Of a DNA stretch of 64,000 bases, positions 17,375-25,599 are shown piece after piece. This stretch comes from Fusibacter paucivorans (GTDB taxonomy: Bacteria > Bacillota > Clostridia > Peptostreptococcales > Acidaminobacteraceae). How positions within the stretch are numbered: position 1 is the stretch's first letter; the number at the start of each line of letters is the position of its first letter. The stretch spans positions 1 to 64,000 of the forward strand of contig NZ_JAHBCL010000018.1 of assembly GCF_018390735.1 (NCBI RefSeq), read 5' to 3'. The position numbers were made by a program, and so were the translations under genes. The notes under the pieces are model-generated. The model ran no database searches, was not told where the DNA came from, and saw nothing but the letters and a program-made list of their open reading frames with translations.

Positions 17375-18759
17375 GCATCCTCCCTTCCACCGATGGTGAT
17401 ATCCGCAACTTTAATGGCTGGCTGACCGAGGCCGGCGGGGATTGATCCACTGACAGAACCGCACATGCCTTCACTGGCACCGAAATTCGTTCCAACTTGT
17501 TCGATCTTTTGTAGAATTTCAAGCCCAGTGCCAATAAGCGTCGCGCCTTTTACAGGTTTCGTAATGCGACCATCTTCTATGAGATAGCCTTCTTGTACTG
17601 AAAAATTGAATTCTCCGGTTGCGGGATTAACAGAACCGCCACCTAAATTTTTCGCATATAAACCGTAAGGCACTGAAGCAATCATATCTTCAAACCGATC
17701 AGTTCCGTTTAAAATATACGTGTTGGTCATCCTAGAGGTTGGGGCATATTGGTAAGATTGTCGCCTGGAAGAACCCGTTATCGGCATGTTCATTCGACGT
17801 GCATTCAGTTTATCAATCATATAACCTTTAAGCACACCATTTTCGATCAAGAGATTGCGTTTTGTCGGTGTGCCTTCATCGTCAAAGCTCGCCGAACCCC
17901 ATTCACCTATAATGGTGCCGTCATCCACTGCACTCACACATGATGAAGCGATCGTTTCACCCAACTTGCCGGCAAAGACACTATTTCCCTTTGCAACCGC
18001 AGTCGCTTCAAGGCCGTGTCCGCAAGCTTCATGAAAAATAACACCGCCAAACCGATTGTCAATAACGACGGGAAAGCGCCCGCTTGGTGCACCAGATGCA
18101 TCCAGCATGACGAGTGCCATTCTAGAAGCTTCTTTCCCAAGACCTTCCACGTCCACTTCGTCATAAAGTTCAAACCCTTTGCCGGCGCCTTTGCCTGCCC
18201 TGCCTGATTCGAGCTTGTTCTCCGTTTCGGCAACCGCACTGACAACGTAACGCGTCTTTGTACGGTCGTCTTCCGCCCAAACACCTTCTGTATTGGCAAT
18301 CAAAACGCGTTGACGATAATCCATATAGTTGACAACCACCTGTTTAATCAACTCACTCTGACGCTGAGCTGCTAAAGAACCTCTACGCATAAGTGCTACT
18401 TTGTCACTTTTTGAAACATTCTCAGGTCTGATCAGAACAGGGTGTACCACTTCCGGCTTTCGCATAACGAGGTCAAAGCGCATGCCGGTCGGCACCTCAT
18501 TGAGCGCAGCCGCTGCATCTCTTGCCGCTTTAACAAGCACATCTCGTGATGCATTATTCGTATAAGTGTAAACACTGTTTAAACCTTTAAAAATTCGAAT
18601 ACCAATGCCGAAATCTCTGCCCGAAAGCGCCTTTTCAACTTTGTTTTGTATCATTTCAATGGATGTATTCATGCGATCTTCAACAAATAATTCCGCAAAG
18701 TCGCCGCCAGTTGACAGCGCAGCATAAAGTACATCACTTACAATTCTTTTATCTATCAT
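17371..18759 (-). CDS. tldD: Zinc metalloprotease TldD
   Basis: 462-aa catalytic subunit of the TldD/TldE peptidase. The metal site HEACGHGLEA (HExxxH) is in the middle of the chain, with the downstream GSASFDDEGTPTKRNLLIENG block and the C-terminal CGSVSGSIPAGLGQPAIKV, where a conserved Cys contributes a metal ligand. Length is normal. GGAGG is 5 nt before the ATG. The pair tldD-pmbA precedes tilS and has a candidate promoter at 18861-18889. Its physiological substrate here is unknown. Confidence 0.93.
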   Translation of the reverse strand: MIDKRIVSDVLYAALSTGGDFAELFVEDRMNTSIEMIQNKVEKALSGRDFGIGIRIFKGLNSVYTYTNNASRDVLVKAARDAAAALNEVPTGMRFDLVMRKPEVVHPVLIRPENVSKSDKVALMRRGSLAAQRQSELIKQVVVNYMDYRQRVLIANTEGVWAEDDRTKTRYVVSAVAETENKLESGRAGKGAGKGFELYDEVDVEGLGKEASRMALVMLDASGAPSGRFPVVIDNRFGGVIFHEACGHGLEATAVAKGNSVFAGKLGETIASSCVSAVDDGTIIGEWGSASFDDEGTPTKRNLLIENGVLKGYMIDKLNARRMNMPITGSSRRQSYQYAPTSRMTNTYILNGTDRFEDMIASVPYGLYAKNLGGGSVNPATGEFNFSVQEGYLIEDGRITKPVKGATLIGTGLEILQKIEQVGTNFGASEGMCGSVSGSIPAGLGQPAIKVADITIGGREDA

Positions 18760-18860
18760 TGCTACCTCCTGTGGGTAGTAACCCCAAGTCGAGTTTAACG
18801 AAAATATGTCGCTTAATTAAGACGATTATGTGAACATTTCATTAACGTCGCATTACTTCT

Positions 18861-18889
18861 ATTCTAACGAATCTACACCAAATGCTCAA
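18861..18889 (-). promoter_or_regulatory. Candidate promoter for tldD-pmbA-tilS
   Basis: Minus-strand TTGAGC (18889-18884) and TAGAAT (18866-18861) with a 17-bp spacer, about 100 nt before tldD. The -10 is 5 of 6 to consensus. Confidence 0.45.
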
Positions 18890-18939
18890 GCATTCAAAAA
18901 TAAAAATACATGGAATCGGGCGATTGTTAATCCCGCCAA

Positions 18940-18977
18940 ATAATAAAGAGCACAGTCCCTACCAATACTGTACTCTT
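18940..18977 (-). terminator. Probable terminator after the TetR gene
   Basis: An inverted repeat AAGAG(C/T)ACAGT at 18946-18977 has one mismatch and a 10-nt loop. On the minus strand it is followed by an A/T-rich TTTATTATTT tract rather than a clean T run. Confidence 0.5.
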
Positions 18978-19054
18978 TTCATTGCTAATTTCTGCATTTG
19001 CAGAAGCATTCTTCCCAGCTTTTCGGTTAGCTTTGGGATTATCTTCAATAGCGT

Positions 19055-19627
19055 TTACTGTGGCGTCTCGGATGAGCACTGCTGAAAACTGACAAATTTA
19101 TCCGCCAGATTAGCGATTTCATCCTTCGACAAGCCTAAATTTTGCTGGTAATTCATGCGATAGAGACTGTTGATCCCATTGGAAATACCATGACCCATCA
19201 CTTTTAAATCTGATGCTGCCATCTGCGTAATACGCATGAGTTCCGGCATAAAGGCGTCGAACACCCGCGCCTGTGCTTCTTCAATCAAATGTCGATGTTT
19301 AGCGGAGCCGAGCACCTTCATTTGAAGTTCATAGTTAACACCCAGCGCTTCATTCATCACTTTGCAAATCTCCCCAACTTCAAAAGATGTAATTTTTTCA
19401 GGTGCCTCGCGGAGTGCTGTTAAAATATTTTCTGCTATTTCATACTCCAATTCTGTGATCATATCATCCAAAGTATGATAGTGAAGGTAAAATGTTTTGC
19501 GATTGATTTTTGCCAGTTCACATAATGCTTTAACCGTAATTTTATCATAATCTTTTTTCGCCATTAACGTTCGAAATGCCGCTCGTATGGCACTATGTGT
19601 TTTTTGAAATCTCAAATCATTTTTCAT
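19055..19627 (-). CDS. TetR/AcrR-family transcriptional regulator
   Basis: 190-aa repressor-type regulator. The N-terminal helix-turn-helix runs from about residue 10 to 55: FQKTHSAIRAAFRTLMAKKDYDKITVKALCELAKINRKTFYLHYHTLDDM is a standard TetR DNA-binding domain (seen at 19470-19620 in the gene). The C-terminal ligand domain is helical with no recognisable family motif. It is divergent from the carboxylesterase gene with a 213-bp shared promoter region, so it probably controls the esterase and itself. The inducer is unknown. Confidence 0.88.
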   Translation of the reverse strand: MKNDLRFQKTHSAIRAAFRTLMAKKDYDKITVKALCELAKINRKTFYLHYHTLDDMITELEYEIAENILTALREAPEKITSFEVGEICKVMNEALGVNYELQMKVLGSAKHRHLIEEAQARVFDAFMPELMRITQMAASDLKVMGHGISNGINSLYRMNYQQNLGLSKDEIANLADKFVSFQQCSSETPQ

Positions 19628-19743
19628 GTCAACCTCAGTGACGTCCTCTCATTCATGATACAATTCTTATCGGCATCACGCCTTAGAGACACCACAGATT
19701 TGCAATTGTGTCCCGTTATGCCTCACTAAAGACCATCTGGTAA

Positions 19744-19772
19744 TTGAACCGTTACCCAAATTATACTATATT
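19744..19772 (+). promoter_or_regulatory. Candidate promoter for the carboxylesterase
   Basis: TTGAAC (19744-19749) and TATATT (19767-19772) are separated by 17 bp on the plus strand, about 70 nt before the esterase start and within the shared regulatory region with the divergent TetR gene. Confidence 0.5.
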
Positions 19773-19840
19773 CAGCTTATTAAACAATACACGTATTTGA
19801 TAATGATGATGTCTACACCGTTATGAAGGAGGCTGTAAAA

Positions 19841-21349
19841 ATGACAACAGTAAAAACACAGTACGGCACCGTTCAAGGATTTCAAGAAGATGGACTTGTC
19901 AAATGGTTTGGGATTCCTTTTGCAAAACCTCCCATTGATGAACTTCGTTTTCGTAGAGCACAGCCATGTGAAAAATGGCAAGATACCAAGTTATGCCATA
20001 AGTTTGGTAATAAACCCTTTCAGTTTTATCCTTTTGAAGTTGGTGAAATTCCCGAAGCTTATAGGATTATTCCCGAAAGTGAAGATTGTTTAACCCTTAA
20101 TATATGGCGCCCCGATCATGAACAAAAAAAGCTTCCCGTGATCGTATGGATCTATGGAGGCGCCTTCACTGTTGGCGAAAGCAGCGATGCGACTTATGAC
20201 GGCAGTTCTTTCGCTGCCAATGACGTCATGTATGTCTCATTCAACTACCGCCTAGGACCACTTGGCTTTTATGACTTTTCACAATACGATGCTGAAAATT
20301 TTGATTCCAACTGCGGCCTATCTGATCAGATCATGGCGCTCAAGTGGATAAAGGCAAATATTGAAGCGTTTGGCGGCGATCCTGATAACATCACCATTTT
20401 TGGATCCAGCGCTGGTGGTGCCAGTGTTTGCCATCTTGTCGCAGCACCTGAGACTAAAGGCCTTTTCCAAAAAGCAATTGCGCAAAGCGCTGTCCCTGAC
20501 TTCGGTCTCTCCAAAACTTCGCGTAAGCATAATGCGGACTTATTGCTGGAACAGTTAGAGCTCACGCCAGACACGATTGGCAATCTGCTTGATATGGACC
20601 TTACAGCAATTATCAAAGCCAATACCTTTGTTCACATCAATGGTTTTAGAAAATATCCCGGTATGTATCAACCTGGACCCGTTTTAGATGATTTGCTGCC
20701 AGAAGCGCCAGCAGATATTATCGCAAAAGGCAAGGCAAGCGATATAAAACTCATCATCGGCACCAATCGTGATGAAGGTAATTTATTTGTTTCACAAAAA
20801 AGTGTTTTCCCATACACTTGGGAAATGGTAGAAGCAATGTTCAAAGCCACTCACCGCGAAGCAGATCTTCCAAGACTTGTTGATCTCTATGCAAAAACAG
20901 AAAGTCCTGAAGAAAGACTTAACCAGTTTAACCGAGACCGTGCTTTTTCGATTCCATCGATCAAAATCGCCGACGCGCAAAGTCAATTCAACGACGTCTG
21001 GATGTATCGGTTTGATTATGCTCCGGCTGCATTAGCAAAATCAGGGCTAAATGCAACACATGGCTGTGAAGGTCCCATCGCACTCAATACCCTGAAATCT
21101 GTCGGCACATTGAGTATGATGTGGCATGGCACTCCAGAGGATGAAACACAGCAACTAATTCAGGAAATGCATACCGCATGGATCAACTTTGCGAAATACG
21201 GCGATCCAAACGGCAGTCTTCCAATAAAATGGGAAAAATACAATCAAGACAATCGCAAGACGCTTATTTTTGATTCAGAAACACATCTTGAAGCCGATCC
21301 AGAAAAAGAACATTTTGAGGTATGGTGCAATATCAAACTATACGACTAA
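19841..21349 (+). CDS. Type B carboxylesterase (p-nitrobenzyl esterase-like)
   Basis: 502-aa alpha/beta-hydrolase of the type B carboxylesterase family. Visible parts are SEDCLTLNIWRP, the oxyanion-hole loop YGGAFTVGESS (107-116), the nucleophile elbow GSSAG with Ser191, the acid in GTNRDEGNLF, and the catalytic His in THGCEGP. No signal peptide is seen, so it is cytoplasmic. The start at 19841 (MTTVKT) has GGAGG 8 nt upstream. It stands alone on the plus strand, opposite a TetR regulator, the usual arrangement for an inducible detoxification or ester-scavenging enzyme. The substrate is not predictable. Confidence 0.92.
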   Translation: MTTVKTQYGTVQGFQEDGLVKWFGIPFAKPPIDELRFRRAQPCEKWQDTKLCHKFGNKPFQFYPFEVGEIPEAYRIIPESEDCLTLNIWRPDHEQKKLPVIVWIYGGAFTVGESSDATYDGSSFAANDVMYVSFNYRLGPLGFYDFSQYDAENFDSNCGLSDQIMALKWIKANIEAFGGDPDNITIFGSSAGGASVCHLVAAPETKGLFQKAIAQSAVPDFGLSKTSRKHNADLLLEQLELTPDTIGNLLDMDLTAIIKANTFVHINGFRKYPGMYQPGPVLDDLLPEAPADIIAKGKASDIKLIIGTNRDEGNLFVSQKSVFPYTWEMVEAMFKATHREADLPRLVDLYAKTESPEERLNQFNRDRAFSIPSIKIADAQSQFNDVWMYRFDYAPAALAKSGLNATHGCEGPIALNTLKSVGTLSMMWHGTPEDETQQLIQEMHTAWINFAKYGDPNGSLPIKWEKYNQDNRKTLIFDSETHLEADPEKEHFEVWCNIKLYD

Positions 21350-21690
21350 TCATCATTTCGTCAGACGTTTTCATCCAGTCGATCAATAGCTTCGATTATA
21401 ACTGCATGCTTCACTTTATTTAAGACAACATTCTTAAAACCTTCATGTAATAGACGGGGATGTCTCGCACACTGCGAGGCATTCTTGTTTTTCAATGCCT
21501 TTGCTTGGACTTATTGTTACGCCCTGATCGTCATGACTGACGCCGAATGCACCTTACAAACCCTTAAATCAGTCATTAAACCTTAGATCTATACAAATCA
21601 CTTAATCCAATGGGCACCCTCAGTCTTTTATCCCTGTTTTATACGTTAATGTTGACAATATGAGCAGATGCAATGTCAATGATCTCTATA
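21350..21690. other. Intergenic region with a possible gene remnant
   Basis: No intact gene is seen. On the minus strand, two overlapping frames give short protein-like stretches: about 48 codons ending LNKVKHAVIIEAIDRLDENV before a TGA at about 21359, and another frame with GVSHDDQGVTISPSKG. Neither has a start or ribosome site, and I do not recognise either. It could be a decayed gene or chance. Confidence 0.25.
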
Positions 21691-21695
21691 TGTAT

Positions 21696-21731
21696 AAAAG
21701 ACATGCCCTCCACATGGGAAGCATGTCTTTT
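21696..21731 (-). terminator. Terminator after tRNA-Thr
   Basis: Stem AAAAGACATGC/GCATGTCTTTT encloses a 14-nt loop, starting 3 nt beyond the tRNA CCA end on the minus strand. T-rich ends are present on both strands, so it may also work for plus-strand transcripts coming from the esterase. Confidence 0.75.
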
Positions 21732-21733
21732 TC

Positions 21734-21809
21734 TGGAGCCGGTAATGGGACTCGAACCCGCGACCTACTGATTACGATTCAGTTGCTCTACCAATTGAGC
21801 TATACCGGC
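21734..21809 (-). tRNA. tRNA-Thr (anticodon CGT)
   Basis: A 76-nt cloverleaf on the minus strand: acceptor GCCGGTA/TACCGGC, D arm GCTC..GAGC, anticodon stem ACTGA/TCAGT with loop ATCGTAA giving anticodon CGT (codon ACG), and T arm GCGGG-TTCGAGT-CCCAT region. The 3' CCA is encoded. Position 32 is A where a pyrimidine is usual. It lies 35 bp after ppx/gppA. Confidence 0.95.
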
Positions 21810-21844
21810 ACATACCGTGCATTAATACTATAGCAAGCACACTA

Positions 21845-22759
21845 TCAAATGTCAAGAACCTTATGATAAAGGTATCCTTCTAAATTATCAAAATCACTTG
21901 AAGTCATGCCATCATAACTAAAATGGCTGAGAATTGACTGTAAAATAATCCCCCCGGCAATGATAATGTCTGCGCGATTCGGATCAAGTCCCGGGATCTT
22001 TCGACGTGTATCTAAATCAACTGTTTGCAGTTTCCGATTCATCATTTCTATCTGTGCTATACCGACCTTAAAGCCATGAATTCGCTCACGGTCATAAGTT
22101 TTAAGGGCAAGTGCCATTGCAGCAAACGTGGAGGCCGTCCCGCCAATGCCAACAGCAATCCGACTCTTCCGATGCTCGAAGGTCGACTTAAGCGGTATTA
22201 ATTGTTTCGTCATATACGCTTCAAGGCCTTCTTTATCGGGTGTATCGCCTGCAAAGAACATATCCGTCATCCGTACCGCGCCGATATTTAAACTGATTTT
22301 TTCGGCGATTCCCTGCGCATTGCCAAGAATGAATTCGGTCGAACCGCCGCCAATATCAATGACGAGCAGTTCATCAATTTCACGTGTCACACCTTTCAAA
22401 ACACCTAGATAACCAATTTCTGCCTCAACTTCACCTGAAAGCACTTCGATATCAATCGCAGTTGCTGCTTTTACCCGCTCGAGAAATAACGCTCGGTTAC
22501 TTGCATCTCTAACAGCACTGGTCGCCATCGCAATCATTTGATTGACGCCCTGTGATTCAGCAACGGCTTTAAATGAAGCAATTGCTTCAATTGATGCCGC
22601 CATACGATCTTCAGCCAAAGCACCAGACGCATTGACGCCTTTGCCTAGGCGCGTTGTCTTTAATTGCTTCTCAGCATGGACAATTTGCCCTGTTATCACT
22701 TCACAGATTAACATTCGTATAGAATTCGATCCAATATCCAAAACAGCGTATTTCATCAT
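21845..22759 (-). CDS. Ppx/GppA family phosphatase
   Basis: 304-aa member of the exopolyphosphatase/pppGpp phosphohydrolase family with the actin-like fold: VLDIGSNSIRMLICEV at the N-terminus (phosphate 1 loop), ATSAVRDASNR, ELLVIDIGGGSTEFI and GIGGTASTFAAM. It is the short form without a C-terminal HD domain. The start overlaps closely with the ftsB stop (3 bp gap), with GTGAGG before ATGATG, which implies coupled translation. In related Firmicutes a ppx gene follows divIC in just this way. Polyphosphate versus pppGpp as substrate is not resolved. Confidence 0.9.
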   Translation of the reverse strand: MMKYAVLDIGSNSIRMLICEVITGQIVHAEKQLKTTRLGKGVNASGALAEDRMAASIEAIASFKAVAESQGVNQMIAMATSAVRDASNRALFLERVKAATAIDIEVLSGEVEAEIGYLGVLKGVTREIDELLVIDIGGGSTEFILGNAQGIAEKISLNIGAVRMTDMFFAGDTPDKEGLEAYMTKQLIPLKSTFEHRKSRIAVGIGGTASTFAAMALALKTYDRERIHGFKVGIAQIEMMNRKLQTVDLDTRRKIPGLDPNRADIIIAGGIILQSILSHFSYDGMTSSDFDNLEGYLYHKVLDI

Positions 22760-22762
22760 GCC

Positions 22763-23062
22763 TCACTCATCCAAACCGTTAATAATATATATAATCTCAT
22801 TGGCCTTAACCATTTTAAGCTTTTCCCTTGCAAGCTTTTCAATCGCTTCAGGCGTTTGAGCATACTCAAGCTCTAAGTTGAGCTTTTTCATATCCTTTTC
22901 AAGCGATTCTATTTCAGCGCGAAGTTCTGCCTGTGTCGCTTCATATGTCTGAAGCTTAATTTCCGACGTATATAAATTGTACACAAAATACCCCGAAAAA
23001 ATGCACATCATCATTAAAATCAATATATTTCTTCGTATGAATGAACCTTTCTTGCGTTTCAT
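22763..23062 (-). CDS. Septum formation initiator FtsB/DivIC
   Basis: 99-aa bitopic division protein: short basic cytoplasmic tail (MKRKKGSFIRRN), one transmembrane helix (about 13-31), then a heptad-rich coiled coil (about 35-75) and the FtsB/DivIC closing block ARKLKMVKANEIIYI-like (residues 76-92, with EKLAREKLKMVK). GGAAGG precedes the ATG. It sits between rqcP and ppx, the standard DivIC position in Firmicutes. It would act with FtsL and DivIB at the septum. Confidence 0.9.
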   Translation of the reverse strand: MKRKKGSFIRRNILILMMMCIFSGYFVYNLYTSEIKLQTYEATQAELRAEIESLEKDMKKLNLELEYAQTPEAIEKLAREKLKMVKANEIIYIINGLDE

Positions 23063-23085
23063 ATGCCTTCCGCTCCGTACCTAAG

Positions 23086-23349
23086 TTATTCAGCTTCTAA
23101 ACGCTCTTCGGAAATGATCTTAAAGAGCATTTTGGCCATCTCCTTTGTGACATGTTCCTCTAATGCCAAAACTTCTATGGTCGTCTTGCGATTGCCAAAT
23201 GTCATTTCTATTATATCACCGATTTTAACTTCTGTTCCTGGTTTTGCGATTTTTTTATTGACGGCAATGCGCCCTTGATCACACGCCTCTTTAGCAATGG
23301 TTCGCCTTTTAATAAGGCGCGCATTTTTAAGATATTTATCGATACGCAT
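23086..23349 (-). CDS. rqcP: S4-domain ribosome quality-control protein RqcP (YabO)
   Basis: 87-aa S4 RNA-binding domain protein: MRIDKYLKNARLIKRRTIAKE begins the S4 fold, followed by GRIAVNKKIAKPGTEVKIGD. Size and position upstream of divIC match YabO/RqcP, which stabilises the peptidyl-tRNA during RqcH C-terminal tailing on stalled 50S subunits. The start at 23349 has GGAGG 8 nt upstream. The yabP and yabQ genes, which lie between yabO and divIC in spore formers, are absent: only 23 bp separate the two genes. Confidence 0.9.
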   Translation of the reverse strand: MRIDKYLKNARLIKRRTIAKEACDQGRIAVNKKIAKPGTEVKIGDIIEMTFGNRKTTIEVLALEEHVTKEMAKMLFKIISEERLEAE

Positions 23350-23486
23350 ACTGGAACCCTCCATCTAACACTTTCTACTGATAATAAAACGGCGATCCGA
23401 TTTACATCAGTCGCCCTAATCCTTTTTCAATGACTCTAAGCAGTTGCTCACTCATTCAGGTGCAACTTTTTATCCTTAAAATTAAG

Positions 23487-23509
23487 AAAAAGCAGCGTCG
23501 CTGCCTTTT
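23487..23509 (-). terminator. Terminator after hup
   Basis: Stem AAAAGGCAGC/GCTGCTTTTT-like hairpin with a GAC loop on the minus strand, followed by T-rich sequence, 9 bp after the hup stop. Confidence 0.85.
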
Positions 23510-23517
23510 CTTTATGA

Positions 23518-23796
23518 TTACTTATTGACCATTTCCTTTAATGCTTTACCAGCTTTGAAAACTGGCGCTTTTGAAGCCGGAATGTCGATTGTTTCTTTAG
23601 GATTTCTAGGGTTTCTACCAGTTCTCGCTTTTCTTTCTCTAACATCAAAAGTACCGAAACCGACTAATTGAACTTTGCCGCTCTTTGCAAGTTCGTCTTC
23701 AACACTTTTCATGAAAGCATTTAAAGCTAATTCCGCATCTTTTTTGGTTAATCCTGATTTCTCAGCCATGCTTGCCACTAATTCAGCTTTATTCAC
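23518..23796 (-). CDS. hup: HU-family DNA-binding protein
   Basis: 92-aa histone-like protein HU, which bends and compacts DNA. The whole chain fits the family: MNKAELVASMAEKSGLTKKDA, then VQLVGFGTFDVRERKARTGRNPRNP (the DNA-intercalating arm with the conserved Pro) and APVFKAGKALKEMVN. The start is a GTG at 23796 with GGAGG 7 nt upstream. It has its own promoter and terminator, as expected for a highly expressed gene, and lies between mazG and rqcP. Confidence 0.96.
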   Translation of the reverse strand: MNKAELVASMAEKSGLTKKDAELALNAFMKSVEDELAKSGKVQLVGFGTFDVRERKARTGRNPRNPKETIDIPASKAPVFKAGKALKEMVNK

Positions 23797-23841
23797 GATA
23801 AAACCTCCTCTGAATATTATATAGTTGTTTTAACTATTACT

Positions 23842-23870
23842 AGTATACGTTGAAATTTCAACTTTTACAA
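23842..23870 (-). promoter_or_regulatory. hup promoter with palindrome in the spacer
   Basis: Minus-strand TTGTAA (23870-23865) and TATACT (23847-23842) are 17 bp apart. The spacer contains the perfect 14-bp palindrome GTTGAAATTTCAAC (23849-23862), which fills nearly the whole interval and could be an operator. Confidence 0.6.
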
Positions 23871-23888
23871 GAGTTTTTCCCAAATAAT

Positions 23889-25349
23889 TCACGAATTTTC
23901 CCATTTTTTTGCTTCCTGCCAAAATTGCTCCATCAATTCTAAATTATCATAAGAAAGTGGCTGATTTTCAACCTTCATGGCATCTTCAACAAAATTGAAG
24001 CGACGGATAAACTTTTCGTTGGCTTCATTTAGTGCAAGTTCAGTATCGATCTTCAATAATCTTCCAACATTGGCAACAATCATCATAAGATCTCCAATTT
24101 CTTCCATTTGATGACGGTGGTCACCCTCCAATATTGCATTTTCGAGTTCAGCAACCTCTTCTTTCACTTTTTCAAATGCTTTCATGGCGTCCTGCCAATC
24201 AAATCCTACAGCCGATGCCAACTTTTGTATTTTTTGCGACCGCATTAGTGACGGCATACTGAATGATACATTCGACATGGCATGTGTTTGCGTTGTCGCT
24301 TGCTTTTCCTTATTCTTAATAGCCTGCCAGTTCACCAAAACAGCTTCAGAAGTTTCGGCCGTCTCATTGCCAAAGACGTGCGGATGACGCCTGATCATCT
24401 TATCGCAAACAGCCTTCACAACATCTTCAAAACGATAATAGCCTTCCTCTTCCGCAATCGTCGTATGGAAGACGATTTGAAGCAAGACATCGCCTAGTTC
24501 ATCCACAACCGCTTGATCATCCTCGTGTTCAACAGCGTGTTTCACTTCATAGGCTTCTTCAATGAGATACTTTGTCAGACTTTCGTGCGTCTGCTCGCGA
24601 TCCCACGGACAGCCGTCTTCACTGCGCAATTCACGCATAACGCGAATCAGCCTTGCAATGTGATTGACCTCTCCGATGACTCCCGGTATGTACAAGCTCG
24701 TCAAGTGCGTATAGAGCGAATCGTCCCGATCCATTGCGTAAAGCGGCATTCGCTCAATTCGTTCTTGTCCCGGGACGCCGGCTGCACAGACAACGACAAT
24801 TTCATGTTCATCCTCGTAGTAGTCTGCGAGTTTAATCTTTACTTCCGATGCTACTTTCTGGTCAAAGATTTGCAGTACAATCAAGTCTTGCCCAATGTAG
24901 AGCGTTTCCGGTGCAAATGTCAAAGCATCTTGAATTTGAAGTCCTTTCACCGGGTCGAGTTCAAGTGCCGTTATCATTGCATCAAGAAAGCTTGTACCGT
25001 GAATCACTTCGTAAACAATTGATTGTCGGCAGCAATAATCAATGAGCATTGAGACCGTTTTTTCTGCAACGTGAGCATTGCCCGGCACAGCGTATGTTAT
25101 GGACTCCGTCTTCAGTTTTTCCGCTATTATCTTTACAATTTTCTCATATGTTTCTTCAAAGGTTGCCGCCGTTTCATAACAGTCATCAAAGCTTTCGAAA
25201 ACCATTCCCTGTGATTGTAAATATGGTACCGTTGGATGTTCTGATGTTCTTAAATATACTTTCTCGCCCGTTGTCAAAGCCGCAATCGCAGCCATTGTTA
25301 AATGTGTTTCACCACCCGGCCCCATGCCTACAATTGTCAATTTGCCCAT
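23889..25349 (-). CDS. mazG: MazG nucleotide pyrophosphohydrolase fused to a tetrapyrrole-methylase-like domain (YabN type)
   Basis: 486-aa two-domain protein. The N-terminal about 220 residues look like the SAM-dependent tetrapyrrole methylase fold (LTIVGMGPGGETHLT; YAVPGNAHVAEKTV). The C-terminal part is MazG: LRSEDGCPWDREQTHESLTKYLIEEAYE, with EExxE and ExxD metal ligands (EVKHAVE, DELGDVLLQIVFH), and a second MazG unit near the end (EEIGDLMMIVANVGRLL). It hydrolyses non-canonical or excess NTPs. The start at 25349 (MGKLTIVG) has GGAAGG 8 nt upstream. The location after the mfd region matches yabN of Bacillus. Confidence 0.93.
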   Translation of the reverse strand: MGKLTIVGMGPGGETHLTMAAIAALTTGEKVYLRTSEHPTVPYLQSQGMVFESFDDCYETAATFEETYEKIVKIIAEKLKTESITYAVPGNAHVAEKTVSMLIDYCCRQSIVYEVIHGTSFLDAMITALELDPVKGLQIQDALTFAPETLYIGQDLIVLQIFDQKVASEVKIKLADYYEDEHEIVVVCAAGVPGQERIERMPLYAMDRDDSLYTHLTSLYIPGVIGEVNHIARLIRVMRELRSEDGCPWDREQTHESLTKYLIEEAYEVKHAVEHEDDQAVVDELGDVLLQIVFHTTIAEEEGYYRFEDVVKAVCDKMIRRHPHVFGNETAETSEAVLVNWQAIKNKEKQATTQTHAMSNVSFSMPSLMRSQKIQKLASAVGFDWQDAMKAFEKVKEEVAELENAILEGDHRHQMEEIGDLMMIVANVGRLLKIDTELALNEANEKFIRRFNFVEDAMKVENQPLSYDNLELMEQFWQEAKKWENS

Positions 25350-25426
25350 TTTCATCACCTTCCAATTATCTGTCGGCTGCACATCGCTGCAACCGTAAGT
25401 ATTTATATTAAATATGATCACACTCT

Positions 25427-25432
25427 ACTATA
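25427..25432 (-). promoter_or_regulatory. Possible extended -10 promoter for mazG
   Basis: Minus-strand TGG-TATAGT gives an extended -10 about 80 nt before the mazG start. No good -35 is present at the right distance. Confidence 0.3.
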
Positions 25433-25555
25433 CCATACTTGCCACCGCATAAAACACGCGTCTTTTAATAAAATAATCGCAACCTATCATAATCGCAAAA
25501 TTCATCTGCACAATCTTTCTTAATATGAGGCACTTGAATCATTACGTCATATATT

Positions 25556-25583
25556 AAAAAGAGGTCAACACAAGGTTGACCTC
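25556..25583 (-). terminator. Terminator after prsA-like gene
   Basis: Perfect stem GAGGTCAAC/GTTGACCTC with a 5-nt loop (25561-25583) is followed on the minus strand by five T residues, 17 bp after the stop codon. Confidence 0.92.
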
Positions 25584-25599
25584 CACTGTTATTGCAGCA

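Noticed and set aside
24513-25022. 169-codon plus-strand frame
   Set aside because: Antisense to mazG, whose full-length domains are clear; no ribosome site.
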